Translations under genes and position numbers: made by a program
Shown: in pieces, positions 44,442 to 53,637 of the stretch
Layout of the letters: each line of letters opens with the position of its first letter
Position numbering within the stretch: the first letter of the stretch is position 1
Assembly: GCA_040367435.1 (NCBI GenBank)
Contig: BAABWY010000006.1
Coordinates: forward strand, 62,001-126,000
Direction: 5' to 3'
Length of the DNA: 64,000 nt
From: Hyphomicrobiales bacterium 4NK60-0047b
GTDB lineage: Bacteria > Pseudomonadota > Alphaproteobacteria > Rhizobiales > HXMU1428-3
The notes under the pieces: model-generated
What the model saw: only the letters and a program-made list of their open reading frames with translations
Databases searched by the model: none
Told to the model about the DNA's origin: nothing

Positions 44442-44618
44442 AATAATATTTAAGCAGCTCCTAAGAACATTCTAAAACATTACAGAATCATTTTGGTTAA
44501 TTTAATGGTGTAAAATCGATTCTGTATAGTATAGTGTTATACCAAACGGGGAGGTGTAGTCATAAAAAACGGTGGCTATATTCTAGGAATAAATATCATT
44601 TTATAAAGCAAATGAAAT
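44442..44618. other. Short gene-free gap with long-range stem
   Basis: TACAGAATC (44481-44489) can pair with GATTCTGTA (44518-44526) across about 28 bases. No T-run. Possibly an internal mRNA structure of the polysaccharide operon; nothing else seen. Confidence 0.3.
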
Positions 44619-45620
44619 ATGCCACGAATTAGCATATTAATGCCTGTCCACAATGGTGAAAGTTTTTTAAAGCCAGCAATAGACAGTATATTAAATCAGA
44701 CTTTTCAAGACTTTGAATTCATAATTATTAATGATGGGTCTACTGACAGATCGAACGAAATAATTTCTTCCTACACAGATAATCGCATTCAATTAATTCA
44801 TCACGATACTAATTTAGGAATAGTACATTCTTTAAATGAAGGTGTAGCCCAATCGACCGGTGAATTTATTGCTAGAATGGATTGTGACGACCTGTCTCGT
44901 CCTAAAAGACTAGAAAGACAATTGAAGTTTCTGGAAGAAAATAAAGACGTAAATATTGTTGGAGCTTGGATCAAATTATTTGGGCATGTTAGAAGAAACT
45001 TTGTTCACAAATATCCAGTTCAAAGTAAAGCTATTAAGTCTTTAATGTTATTTGAAAACCCCTTAGCACATCCAACAGTTATGTTTCGTAGAGAAATTTT
45101 AAATCAAAAGGGAAAGAGCAACTATTTAACTAATTTTCCTCATGTTGAAGATTGGGCCTTCTGGTTTGAACTAAGCAAAAAATATAAATTTGCAAATATA
45201 TCAGAAGTGCTTTTGGATTATAGAGTCCACAAAAGCAGTGCTTCAAAAAAGAACACGCGTGCACAAAAGCACTCGGTTATCCAACTTCAGAAAGAGATGT
45301 TTTCTTATTATAACCTTCCTTTTTCAGAAGAGTTCTTACCGCTAAATTTACAATGGTCTAAAAAGAATTGTTCTAATTTTAGTCAATATCTGAATACATT
45401 AATTGAAGAAAATAAACGTAAAAAAATATTTGAAGAGGCTGCATTCAATCACATTGTAAGCAAAGTGTTTTTAAAATTTGTTCGAGGAGCAAATAGTGAC
45501 GCTTTTTTTGCAGCCATAGAGATGATTAAGTTTGGGTCTAAATATTTATCACTAAACGTCATGCTTGTATCAGTGACAAAAATTCTAGTAATGACACACA
45601 TTAGGAGGCTTATAAAGTAG
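44619..45620 (+). CDS. Family 2 glycosyltransferase
   Basis: 333 residues. ISILMPVHNGESFLKPAIDSILNQT at 4-28, IINDGSTDRS near 36 and FIARMDCDDLSRPKRLERQ near 89-107 (DCDD metal motif). A His/Trp region around residues 170-205 (VEDWAFW) is the usual acceptor-site motif. The C-terminus is basic. Confidence 0.88.
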   Translation: MPRISILMPVHNGESFLKPAIDSILNQTFQDFEFIIINDGSTDRSNEIISSYTDNRIQLIHHDTNLGIVHSLNEGVAQSTGEFIARMDCDDLSRPKRLERQLKFLEENKDVNIVGAWIKLFGHVRRNFVHKYPVQSKAIKSLMLFENPLAHPTVMFRREILNQKGKSNYLTNFPHVEDWAFWFELSKKYKFANISEVLLDYRVHKSSASKKNTRAQKHSVIQLQKEMFSYYNLPFSEEFLPLNLQWSKKNCSNFSQYLNTLIEENKRKKIFEEAAFNHIVSKVFLKFVRGANSDAFFAAIEMIKFGSKYLSLNVMLVSVTKILVMTHIRRLIK

Positions 45621-45735
45621 AGTGATCTATCAAGTGTGGCAAAGTAATGAGAAGACTTTTTTCAACAAAATGACTTAGAAAATTAATCATGAAATTCAGT
45701 CTCTGCCCAGATAAGATTATCTACTTTTTATTAAA

Positions 45736-47028
45736 ATGAAATTTCTTCTATGTTGTGAATTTTTTCACCCCAGTGTTGGTGGTGTTCAAGAGGTTATGAA
45801 GCAAATAGCAACCAGGCTGGCTGCTAAAAATCATGATGTGACTGTCGCAACAACAAAATTAGACCATCGCAAGACTTCCAATTTAGGTAAAGTAAAGATT
45901 CAATCATTTGAAGTTAGTGGAAATTGGGTAAATGGTTTAAATGGAAAAGAGATCAGTGATTATCAGAACTTTGTTGTTGATGGAGAATTCGATATAATAT
46001 TTATCTATGCAGCCCAACAGTGGACTTTTGATGCGCTCATAGAAAAATTTGATGAAATTCAAGCAAAAAAAATCTTTGTACCATGCGGTTTTTCAGGATT
46101 ATATGAACCTTCATATGCTGAGTATTTTAAGAAAATACCAGATGTACTAAAGAGTTTAGATGCCCTTATTTTCCACGCTAATGAGTATAGAGATTTCGAA
46201 TTAGCCAGAGCCCATGGAATAAAAAATTGTCATTTAATACCAAATGGAGCTGATGAATATGAATTCGATCAGATCCCGGTACCTAATTTTAGAAATAAGA
46301 ATAATATAACTAAAGACACCTCACTATTATTAACAGTCGGAACGTTAAACGGAGCCAAGGGACATTTAGAGGTCGCACAAGCTTTTTCTAAACTAGAGTA
46401 TGAGCACCCCGTTACTTTAATTTTAAATGGAAATAAAATGCCGAGCGCCAACAATTCCGGTGCTTTAAAAAAACTTAAAAATAAATTATTTTCTTTAAGC
46501 TTAAAATCGTTTGTTCACTTGTTAAAACTATTTATTATTCGTCTGCTCATAGTACTACGAATTAGGGAAACCTATTTTTCAAAATTAAATAGACTCACCC
46601 AAGAGGTTAATGCTGGAAAATATGGAAAAAACAAAAAGATTATTTCCTGTGATTTAGATAGAGAACAATTACTCAATTGTTATTTTGAATCGGACCTTTT
46701 TGTATTTGCTTCACATATCGAATATTCACCACTTGTTTTATTTGAAGCTTGTGCAGCAGGGCTTCCTTTTTTGAGCGCACCAGTTGGAAATGCTGAAGAA
46801 ATTGCACGGTGGACCAATGGCGGTGTTATTTATCCAGCTAAAAAAGATTTCAAAGGTTTCACGGAAACGGATACGAATATCTTAGCTAAAGAAATTGATG
46901 CTCTGATAAAAAACAAAACTAACTTAGAACAACTGAGCAAAAATGCTCGTCAGTCTTGGGAAAAAAATTATACTTGGGCAAAACTGTTTGACCAATATGA
47001 AGAGGTGTTTCTTCAACACCTCGACTAA
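45736..47028 (+). CDS. Family 4 glycosyltransferase
   Basis: 430 residues, GT-B. FHPSVGGVQEVMKQIATRLA at 11-30 is the N-terminal acceptor-side signature and VFASHIEYSPLVLFEACAAGLPFLSAPVGNAEEI (around 324-357) the donor-binding E-x7-E region. Between them, about residues 245-275, is a hydrophobic/basic insertion (KKLKNKLFSL..LLKLFIIRLLIVLRI) that could anchor it to the membrane. Confidence 0.85.
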   Translation: MKFLLCCEFFHPSVGGVQEVMKQIATRLAAKNHDVTVATTKLDHRKTSNLGKVKIQSFEVSGNWVNGLNGKEISDYQNFVVDGEFDIIFIYAAQQWTFDALIEKFDEIQAKKIFVPCGFSGLYEPSYAEYFKKIPDVLKSLDALIFHANEYRDFELARAHGIKNCHLIPNGADEYEFDQIPVPNFRNKNNITKDTSLLLTVGTLNGAKGHLEVAQAFSKLEYEHPVTLILNGNKMPSANNSGALKKLKNKLFSLSLKSFVHLLKLFIIRLLIVLRIRETYFSKLNRLTQEVNAGKYGKNKKIISCDLDREQLLNCYFESDLFVFASHIEYSPLVLFEACAAGLPFLSAPVGNAEEIARWTNGGVIYPAKKDFKGFTETDTNILAKEIDALIKNKTNLEQLSKNARQSWEKNYTWAKLFDQYEEVFLQHLD

Positions 47029-47057
47029 TTTCTCATGTTTCAAACGGAGTAAAACTT

Positions 47058-47756
47058 ATGAAAAATCTTGCAAAAAGATTATTAAGTCGAGTGCAGCAAT
47101 CTCACTTGGCTTCAGTTCCTAACCTGGACTGTGACAGATTTGAAATTAATAATTGGATTTTATCAGACTTCGTAGCTCACCGTTTAGTGCCCTTGGTTGG
47201 TTTCCATCCATACCCATTGAATGAAATGATGTTGATGTCAGGAGCTGTTTGTAGGTTTAAACCGTCATATGTTTTTGAGTGGGGAACTAATCTAGGTGTA
47301 TCAGCTCGCATTTTTCATGAAACAGCATCTTTCTTTAAAATAGACACTCAAATTCACTCAATAGATTTACCCGATGATATTGATCATGCAGAACATCCAA
47401 AAAATTTAAGGGGAAAATTCGTGAAAGGAAAAGCGAATGTACACCTCCATTTAGGTGATGGATTGCAAACATCTCTGGATATTTACAAGTCAATACCTGA
47501 AGGTGAAACCGTATTGTTTTTTGTTGATGGAGATCATTCATACGAAAGTGTTAAACGTGAGTTATCTGAAATAGTTAAAAACGTTAAATCACCAAAAATA
47601 TTATTACATGATACCTTTTACCAAACGGAAAAATCTAAATATAACATAGGGCCACATCAGGCTGTGAACGAAGTCATGGATGAGGTTAGTAAGGATTTAA
47701 ATTTGAATTTAGTAAGTGAAAATATTGGCTTACCAGGAATGACGTTGATTTATTAA
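47058..47756 (+). CDS. Class I SAM-dependent methyltransferase (Methyltransf_24-like)
   Basis: 232 residues. SAM site VFEWGTNLGVSARIF at about 72-86 (a WGTNLG form of motif I), IHSIDLPDD near 100, and LFFVDGDHSYESVKREL near 155-171, the metal-dependent O-methyltransferase/cephalosporin-hydroxylase-like motif. Fourth methyltransferase of the locus, probably acting on a sugar hydroxyl. Confidence 0.82.
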   Translation: MKNLAKRLLSRVQQSHLASVPNLDCDRFEINNWILSDFVAHRLVPLVGFHPYPLNEMMLMSGAVCRFKPSYVFEWGTNLGVSARIFHETASFFKIDTQIHSIDLPDDIDHAEHPKNLRGKFVKGKANVHLHLGDGLQTSLDIYKSIPEGETVLFFVDGDHSYESVKRELSEIVKNVKSPKILLHDTFYQTEKSKYNIGPHQAVNEVMDEVSKDLNLNLVSENIGLPGMTLIY

Positions 47757-47841
47757 GACCTTAGTAAACTATTTCACTTTATTTGGAATGCAAAAATTTC
47801 TGAAATTTTAATTTTATCTAATCACCCTAAAAGAGACTATT

Positions 47842-48723
47842 TTGAAAAACAATATAGCTGTCATATCGAATTTAGAGGGCGGTCTGGGCAATCAAATGTT
47901 CCAATATGCTGTTGGTAGAAGTTTATCAATCAAATTGGGATGCCCTTTAAAATTAGATTTATCCTGGTTTAGGAACCAAAATGATCGCCAGTACGCACTA
48001 AATGATTTTTCTTTCAAATGTGAAACGGTTTCACTGGCAGATAAATCCCCCTCAAAAATCAAAAAAAAGATTGATAGAATTCGTAATAGGTTTCTTAAGC
48101 CCACGAAAATGGGAGTTCCCGTTTTTCTAGAAAAACATTTTCATGTTGACGATGGTTTCTTCAAAATAAAAGAGCCTGCTTATTTGCAAGGTTATTGGCA
48201 ATCGGAACTTTATTTTAAAGATATAGAAAATCAAATTAGGAAAGACTTTAGCTTAGAAGATCAATTAACTGATGAACGACAAAAAATAGCTAAACAAATA
48301 CAAGCTCTAAATGCTATTTCAGTACATGTTCGCCGAGGTGATTATGTGACAAACCCTTCGGCCAACAAACATCATGGAACCTGTCCTGCTGATTGGTATA
48401 AAATCATGATGTCAAAAATGGCAGAACAAAAAGCAGATCCCACATTCTTCGTATTTAGTGATGATCCGGAATGGGCAAAATCAAATCTTCCAAATCAATG
48501 GCCATGTCAATTTATTCAACCTAGTTCAGATGGAAAAGATCAACAAGACATGGCTTTAATGTCATTTTGCAATCACCATATAATCGCAAATAGTTCGTTC
48601 AGCTGGTGGGGCGCTTGGCTTAATCCGAATGAAGGCAAAACAGTCTTTGCTCCTCAAAAATGGTTTTCCAATAAAAGTTTAAACGTTCAAAATCTAATAC
48701 CTAGTCGATGGGAAAGGTTTTAA
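47842..48723 (+). CDS. Alpha-1,2-fucosyltransferase (GT11)
   Basis: 293 residues from TTG 47842; no ATG lies upstream of the essential GGLGNQMFQ motif (residues 13-21), so TTG is accepted. The family hallmark HVRRGDY is at 162-168 (GDP-fucose binding) and the third motif, ANSSFSWWGAWL, near 254-265. It transfers fucose from GDP-fucose, which manC, gmd and fcl of the same locus make. This gene is the best evidence that the glycan contains fucose. Confidence 0.92.
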   Translation: MKNNIAVISNLEGGLGNQMFQYAVGRSLSIKLGCPLKLDLSWFRNQNDRQYALNDFSFKCETVSLADKSPSKIKKKIDRIRNRFLKPTKMGVPVFLEKHFHVDDGFFKIKEPAYLQGYWQSELYFKDIENQIRKDFSLEDQLTDERQKIAKQIQALNAISVHVRRGDYVTNPSANKHHGTCPADWYKIMMSKMAEQKADPTFFVFSDDPEWAKSNLPNQWPCQFIQPSSDGKDQQDMALMSFCNHHIIANSSFSWWGAWLNPNEGKTVFAPQKWFSNKSLNVQNLIPSRWERF

Positions 48724-48794
48724 TTTATTAGATTCTAACATCTAATTTATCGAAAAATAACGAATTATGGGTCAGCCAAAATTTAAAAATTGAT

Positions 48795-49670
48795 ATGATT
48801 GAGAATTCTAAAATCACCCCCTTAGTTTCTGTCATCCTTCCTGCCTACAATGGTGGGAAAGAATTATCTTTGGCAATCCAATCGATTGAACAGCAAACCT
48901 ACCAAAATTGGGAATTAATCTTGATGGACGATGGGTCTACTGATGGTAGCCTGGAACTGATGGAGAGCCTTACGGATCCAAGGATAAAACTCTTCAGTGA
49001 CGGGGTAAATAAAGGCCTTTCTCAGCGTTTAAATGAAGCAGTATCAAAAACGAAAGGTCAATACATCGCTCGTATGGATGCCGATGATATAGCCTTTCCT
49101 AAAAGACTTGAAACCCAAGTTAATTTCCTTGAAAAAAACAAAGACATAGACCTGGTTGGTTGCCGTGCCGTAGCTTTCAGAGAAAACGGAAAAATTATTG
49201 GTTTGCTCCCTTTCGCTTCTGATCATATATCAATGACAGCACAAGTTTGGCGCAATATTCCCCTCCCTCACCCAACTTGGATGGGCAAAGCAAGTTGGTT
49301 TAAAGAAAATCCATATGCTGACCCTGAAGTGCGCCGCTCAGAAGATCAAGAACTCTTGTTAAGAACTCATAGTTTCAGTCGTTTTGCTTGTTTGCCGGAT
49401 GTTTTATTTGGCTATCGTCAAGGGCCGTTTAATTTCAGACTAACTATGATCGCAAGAAAAGCTCTCTACATCGAACAAGTCAGATATTTTAAAAAACAAA
49501 AAGAATGGAAAAATATATTTAACGCCTCGATTGTCAGCACCATAAAAATAATTGTCGATTGCATAGCAACAATCCCGGGCTGCCAGGCGTTATTTTTCCA
49601 GCGGATGTCAGAAGATGTTCCAGAAAAAGTCAAACAAGAATTAAATCAAGCTTTAGATAAGTCTGAATAA
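48795..49670 (+). CDS. Family 2 glycosyltransferase
   Basis: 291 residues. VSVILPAYNGGKELSLAIQSIEQQT, LMDDGSTDGS near 43 and YIARMDADDIAFPKRLETQ near 89-107 (DADD motif). RRSEDQELLLRTHSFSR near 176-192 is the acceptor-side ED motif. It is followed after 4 bases by the next glycosyltransferase, so they are coupled. Confidence 0.88.
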   Translation: MIENSKITPLVSVILPAYNGGKELSLAIQSIEQQTYQNWELILMDDGSTDGSLELMESLTDPRIKLFSDGVNKGLSQRLNEAVSKTKGQYIARMDADDIAFPKRLETQVNFLEKNKDIDLVGCRAVAFRENGKIIGLLPFASDHISMTAQVWRNIPLPHPTWMGKASWFKENPYADPEVRRSEDQELLLRTHSFSRFACLPDVLFGYRQGPFNFRLTMIARKALYIEQVRYFKKQKEWKNIFNASIVSTIKIIVDCIATIPGCQALFFQRMSEDVPEKVKQELNQALDKSE

Positions 49671-49674
49671 ATTA

Positions 49675-50793
49675 ATGACACCGAAAAAACTATTATTTCT
49701 TCTCTCTGAAGATTGGTTCGTTTGCTCCCACTTTCTAGACAGAGCAGTAGCGGCCAAAGCAGCTGGATATGATGTCGTTATTGTTGCAAACGAAAATAAA
49801 CATGGCGATCAAATAAGAAATCAAGGTTTGAGGTTTGTCCCTCTGTCATATGATCGAGGTGGCATAAATATTTTTAAGGAACTCCATTTTCTTTATAAAA
49901 TTTTTCGACTTTATAAGGTTGAAAAGCCAGATATTGTTCATCAAATTTCAGCAAAACCAATCTTTTATGGAAGCTTCATAGCAAGGCTTTTAAAAGTACC
50001 CGCAATTGTGAACGCACCCATTGGCTTAGGCTATGTTTTTTCTTCAAATGAAGTAAAAGCAAAAATCTTAAAACCCTTCATTAAATTTGCTTATAAGCTT
50101 TTTCTGAACAGAGGAAATAGCAAAGCCATATTTGAAAATAGCGATGACCTTAACTATTTCGTGGATATGAAGGCCTTAAAAGCGAAAGATGCCGTTCTGA
50201 TCAAAGGGGCGGGTGTCGATATGCAAGAGTTTAAACCAGTATCTAAATCAGGTGTTCCCACCATCGTTCTAATTGCAAGAATGCTACGGGACAAAGGTAT
50301 CGAAGAGTTTGTTGAAGCTGCTAAAAACATTCTCTCACAAAATGGTAAAGCGCGTTTTCTTCTGGTTGGAGGTCTGGATGAAGTTAACCCAACTTCGTTC
50401 ACTGAACAACAATTAACAGAGTGGTCAGCCATTGATGGAATTAATTGGTTGGGAAAACGAAACGACGTTTCAGAACTTTTAAAGCAATCTGACATCGCTT
50501 GTCTGCCATCTTATCGTGAAGGATTACCAAAATCACTAATTGAGGCTGCTGCTTCTGGCTTACCTATAGTCACCACAGACACTGTTGGATGTAGAGAAGT
50601 TGTTGAAGACGGTGAAAACGGGTTTCTTGTTCCAATAAAAACAGTCGAGCCATTAGCAAAAGCACTTATGAAACTGATCGAAAATGAAACGCTTCGCCAA
50701 ACAATGGGCGAAAAAAGCCGCAAAAGAGCAGAGCAAGAATTTGCCAATGAACTGGTCATTGAGCAAACATTGAAGGTTTACACAAGCCTTTAG
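49675..50793 (+). CDS. Family 4 glycosyltransferase
   Basis: 372 residues with the two halves of a GT4 enzyme: N-terminal SEDWFVCSHFLDRAVAAKAAGYDV (11-34) and C-terminal ACLPSYREGLPKSLIEAAASGLPIVTTD (around 275-302) with the E-x7-E motif. N-terminal features resemble O-antigen initiating or second-sugar transferases (PglA/WbpH-like). Ends overlapping the convergent ligase gene by 4 bases. Confidence 0.88.
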   Translation: MTPKKLLFLLSEDWFVCSHFLDRAVAAKAAGYDVVIVANENKHGDQIRNQGLRFVPLSYDRGGINIFKELHFLYKIFRLYKVEKPDIVHQISAKPIFYGSFIARLLKVPAIVNAPIGLGYVFSSNEVKAKILKPFIKFAYKLFLNRGNSKAIFENSDDLNYFVDMKALKAKDAVLIKGAGVDMQEFKPVSKSGVPTIVLIARMLRDKGIEEFVEAAKNILSQNGKARFLLVGGLDEVNPTSFTEQQLTEWSAIDGINWLGKRNDVSELLKQSDIACLPSYREGLPKSLIEAAASGLPIVTTDTVGCREVVEDGENGFLVPIKTVEPLAKALMKLIENETLRQTMGEKSRKRAEQEFANELVIEQTLKVYTSL

Positions 50794-52070
50794 AGTTCTT
50801 TCATATACGGCGTTGAGGTTCGTATTTGGTAAGTAGCCAATGCAAACCCAACCATCATCCAAAACCAGATCCCATTAAAATTTGCATAAATACTCATTCC
50901 AACAGAAAACGGCCAAAGGAAAAGAAGGGTGCCTAAACTACCACTTAACAAAAGCGCATCCATCGACTTGTCCGGCCTGTGTTGAATAAATAATTTCAGC
51001 CATTGGTAAATAATAAAACAGAATAGAAATAGCCCGATAAATCCATTGCTTACCCAGGTCTCAAGATAGATATGATGTGGGTGAATGAGACAGCGACTAA
51101 AACTATCAGTAGCTAATGGGTCATATTCAGGAAGTTTACACACATACCGATAGTTATCAGGGCCAACACCAAATAAAGGGTTGTCACGAATGATATCAAT
51201 CGCAGCATCAATCTGCCCCTTATATGCTGTAGATTTATTGGGGTCAGATTGTAACTCCCCAATCGTAGACATGTAGATGCGATCGTAAAAATCTTTATTG
51301 AAGAAAACAAAGCCTGAAAAAGCAATTAGAAAAATCATCAATGTGCTCATCAAAAAGATACGGTATTTTTTTACCATCCAGGCACATAAAAACAAAGCGA
51401 ATAACGTTAATAGCAAGGCCATCCGTTCACCCGAAAATGTGATGATAAAAAGAACCAGCAGGCAGAGAAGGTACCAACAATATTGCACAAGCTTATTATC
51501 TTTCGGAGCAATCGCATAGAATGCAACGAGCATAGGTAACCCTAATTTTGTAAGGTATATACCAAGGGTACTAAGTTCAAAAGGTCCAGATAAACGTCCT
51601 GGAAATTGTGTCCGTCCTGAAAAATCAAAGCCAAATAAAAATTCAAACAAACCATCCGCTGTAGAAAATAAGATTGCAGCAACAAAGATGTAAATGAAAA
51701 ATTTTAGGTCTTCTTCAGTCCTTAAAATCCAGTAGGAAACAGCAATGGCAAATAAAGGAAATCTTATAAACGGAACTGCCCTTGAAAGTGCATGATTAAC
51801 ATCATAAGCCTGAAGACTATTCAAGATAGCAAACAGCCAGAATAAAAAGGTCACTTGTACCCATCTGGTTCGAAGCCAACTAAAATTCTTCCAATAAAGT
51901 GAATGAATAAGAAAACTAACAGCAATTGTAGAGGCTGCAATATCCAGTGGAGATCGACCGACCAAAATTAAGATGGGCATGAGTAAAAGCACAAGAAACA
52001 TAATGCGGCGTAATAAGTCATCATCATATGAAAAATAGTCAAAAAAATCTGAAGCCGAAAAAAGTTTCAT
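50790..52070 (-). CDS. O-antigen ligase / Wzy-C family membrane protein
   Basis: 426 residues, about 11-12 hydrophobic segments, with a periplasmic loop (about 275-345) containing PLFGVGPDNYRYVC and HPHHIYLETWVSNG, the Arg/His pattern of the WaaL/Wzy-C superfamily. These enzymes join a polymer to lipid A-core or to a protein, or polymerise repeat units. With an ABC exporter in the locus, ligation is the more likely role. Convergent with the GT4 gene, same strand as the downstream dehydrogenase. Confidence 0.83.
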   Translation of the reverse strand: MKLFSASDFFDYFSYDDDLLRRIMFLVLLLMPILILVGRSPLDIAASTIAVSFLIHSLYWKNFSWLRTRWVQVTFLFWLFAILNSLQAYDVNHALSRAVPFIRFPLFAIAVSYWILRTEEDLKFFIYIFVAAILFSTADGLFEFLFGFDFSGRTQFPGRLSGPFELSTLGIYLTKLGLPMLVAFYAIAPKDNKLVQYCWYLLCLLVLFIITFSGERMALLLTLFALFLCAWMVKKYRIFLMSTLMIFLIAFSGFVFFNKDFYDRIYMSTIGELQSDPNKSTAYKGQIDAAIDIIRDNPLFGVGPDNYRYVCKLPEYDPLATDSFSRCLIHPHHIYLETWVSNGFIGLFLFCFIIYQWLKLFIQHRPDKSMDALLLSGSLGTLLFLWPFSVGMSIYANFNGIWFWMMVGFALATYQIRTSTPYMKEL

Positions 52071-52104
52071 AGTTTGCTCTCAAAAAGTAAAGATAAATAG
52101 TAAG

Positions 52105-53271
52105 TTAGTCATTGCCAAATAAATCGCGGGAATAAACTTTTTCTAAAACATCACTTAAATCATCGGAGTGACGGTTGGAAAGTATTACATCGGCGTCTTT
52201 TTTAAACTGATCGAGATCAGACAGCACGCGGGAGCGAAAAAACTCTTTCTCTTCCAGCTCTGGTTCAAAAACGATAACCTCAATCCCCTTAGCCTTGATG
52301 CGCTTCATAATTCCTTGAATACTTGAAGCTCTAAAATTGTCAGAGCCGGCTTTCATGATAAGGCGGTAAATCCCAACAATTTTGGGATTCATTTGAATAA
52401 TCGTGTCTGCAATAAAGTCTTTGCGAGTGGTATTCGATTGAACGATCGCGTTGATAAGGTTCTGCGGGACATCACTATAATTTGCGAGCAATTGCTTTGT
52501 ATCTTTAGGCAAGCAATAACCACCATATCCAAATGAAGGGTTGTTATAGTGGTCACCAATCCTAGGGTCCATACACACACCTTCAATAATCTCCCGGCTG
52601 CCTAAGCCATGCATCTCGGCATAAGTATCAAGTTCATTAAAGTAAGCAACACGCATAGCCAAAAAAGTGTTTGCAAAAAGCTTAATGGCCTCTGCTTCCG
52701 TTGAGCCCGTAAAAAGTGTCGGTATATCTTCTTTTTCAGCGCCTTCAATCAGTAAGTTAGCAAAAACTTCTGCACGAGCAGATTGCTCTCCGACTACTAT
52801 ACGAGATGGATAAAGATTGTCATATAGAGCTTTCCCCTCCCTTAAAAATTCAGGCGAGAAAATGATATTGGTGCAATCAAATTCATCTTTAAGTTTTGCT
52901 GTATATCCAACAGGTATTGTTGATTTAATAACCATTACAGCATCAGAATTAATCTCTAAAACATCTCTAATAACTGCTTCAATTGAGCTTGTGTTAAAAA
53001 AGTTAGTCTCAGGATCATAGTCCGTTGGTGTCGCAATAATGATGTAGTCAGCACCTTCAAAAGCAACTTGTTTATCAAGCGTTGCCTTTAGGTTTAATTG
53101 TTTTGTTTCAAGAAAATGATTAATTTCATCATCTATGATGGGAGAGATGCCACGATTAAGCATGTCTATTTTTGCCGAAACAATATCAACAGCCACAACT
53201 TCATGATTTTGAGCAAGCAAAATAGCATTTGATAGTCCGACATAGCCAATGCCAGCAACAGCGATTTTCAT
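52105..53271 (-). CDS. ugd: Nucleotide sugar dehydrogenase (UDP-glucose 6-dehydrogenase)
   Basis: 388 residues from the ATG at 53271 (GGGGA upstream); an in-frame ATG at 53286 adds five residues before the NAD fold. NAD-binding [15 protein letters not shown] at 6-20, and catalytic Cys in [13 protein letters not shown] near 248-260. It oxidises UDP-glucose to UDP-glucuronate; the length fits the bacterial Ugd group. It would give the glycan a uronic acid or precursor. Transcribed toward the ligase gene with a 34-base gap, so probably cotranscribed. Confidence 0.88.
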   Translation of the reverse strand: MKIAVAGIGYVGLSNAILLAQNHEVVAVDIVSAKIDMLNRGISPIIDDEINHFLETKQLNLKATLDKQVAFEGADYIIIATPTDYDPETNFFNTSSIEAVIRDVLEINSDAVMVIKSTIPVGYTAKLKDEFDCTNIIFSPEFLREGKALYDNLYPSRIVVGEQSARAEVFANLLIEGAEKEDIPTLFTGSTEAEAIKLFANTFLAMRVAYFNELDTYAEMHGLGSREIIEGVCMDPRIGDHYNNPSFGYGGYCLPKDTKQLLANYSDVPQNLINAIVQSNTTRKDFIADTIIQMNPKIVGIYRLIMKAGSDNFRASSIQGIMKRIKAKGIEVIVFEPELEEKEFFRSRVLSDLDQFKKDADVILSNRHSDDLSDVLEKVYSRDLFGND

Positions 53272-53637
53272 AATGTCCCCGATCATAAATTGAAAATATC
53301 AGAAGATGAATATTTAGGATTTACTTCTGCATTTATGGCTTAAAAGTAGCCCATGTAGCAAGTAATAAAAACAAATGCCTGTTCAAAAAATAGAACATCG
53401 TAAATTAAGAAAATTATTAAAAATCAATGATCTATAGGAATTCTTCTGGCTTGGTGAATTAAGGTGAGGGCAATAAGTCCCAATAAAACACCAAGTAGAT
53501 TCAATTTCCCCTCACCATTTAAGGCAAATATTATCGCAACAAGGTCTTAAGTTTATAAAAAGGAGAGACTTGCAAAGCTTAAAAATGCTGAGCATAGTAA
53601 ATGACAAGAGTTTTCACTTTGTAAGCGGGAGCATACG
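53272..53637. other. Gene-free divergent promoter region
   Basis: About 365 bases between ugd (minus) and the response regulator (plus). GGTGAGGG (53463-53470) can pair with CCCTCACC (53509-53516) across a 38-base loop in the leader of the regulator gene. A short ORF at 53570 overlaps the regulator start in another frame and is not credible. Confidence 0.45.
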
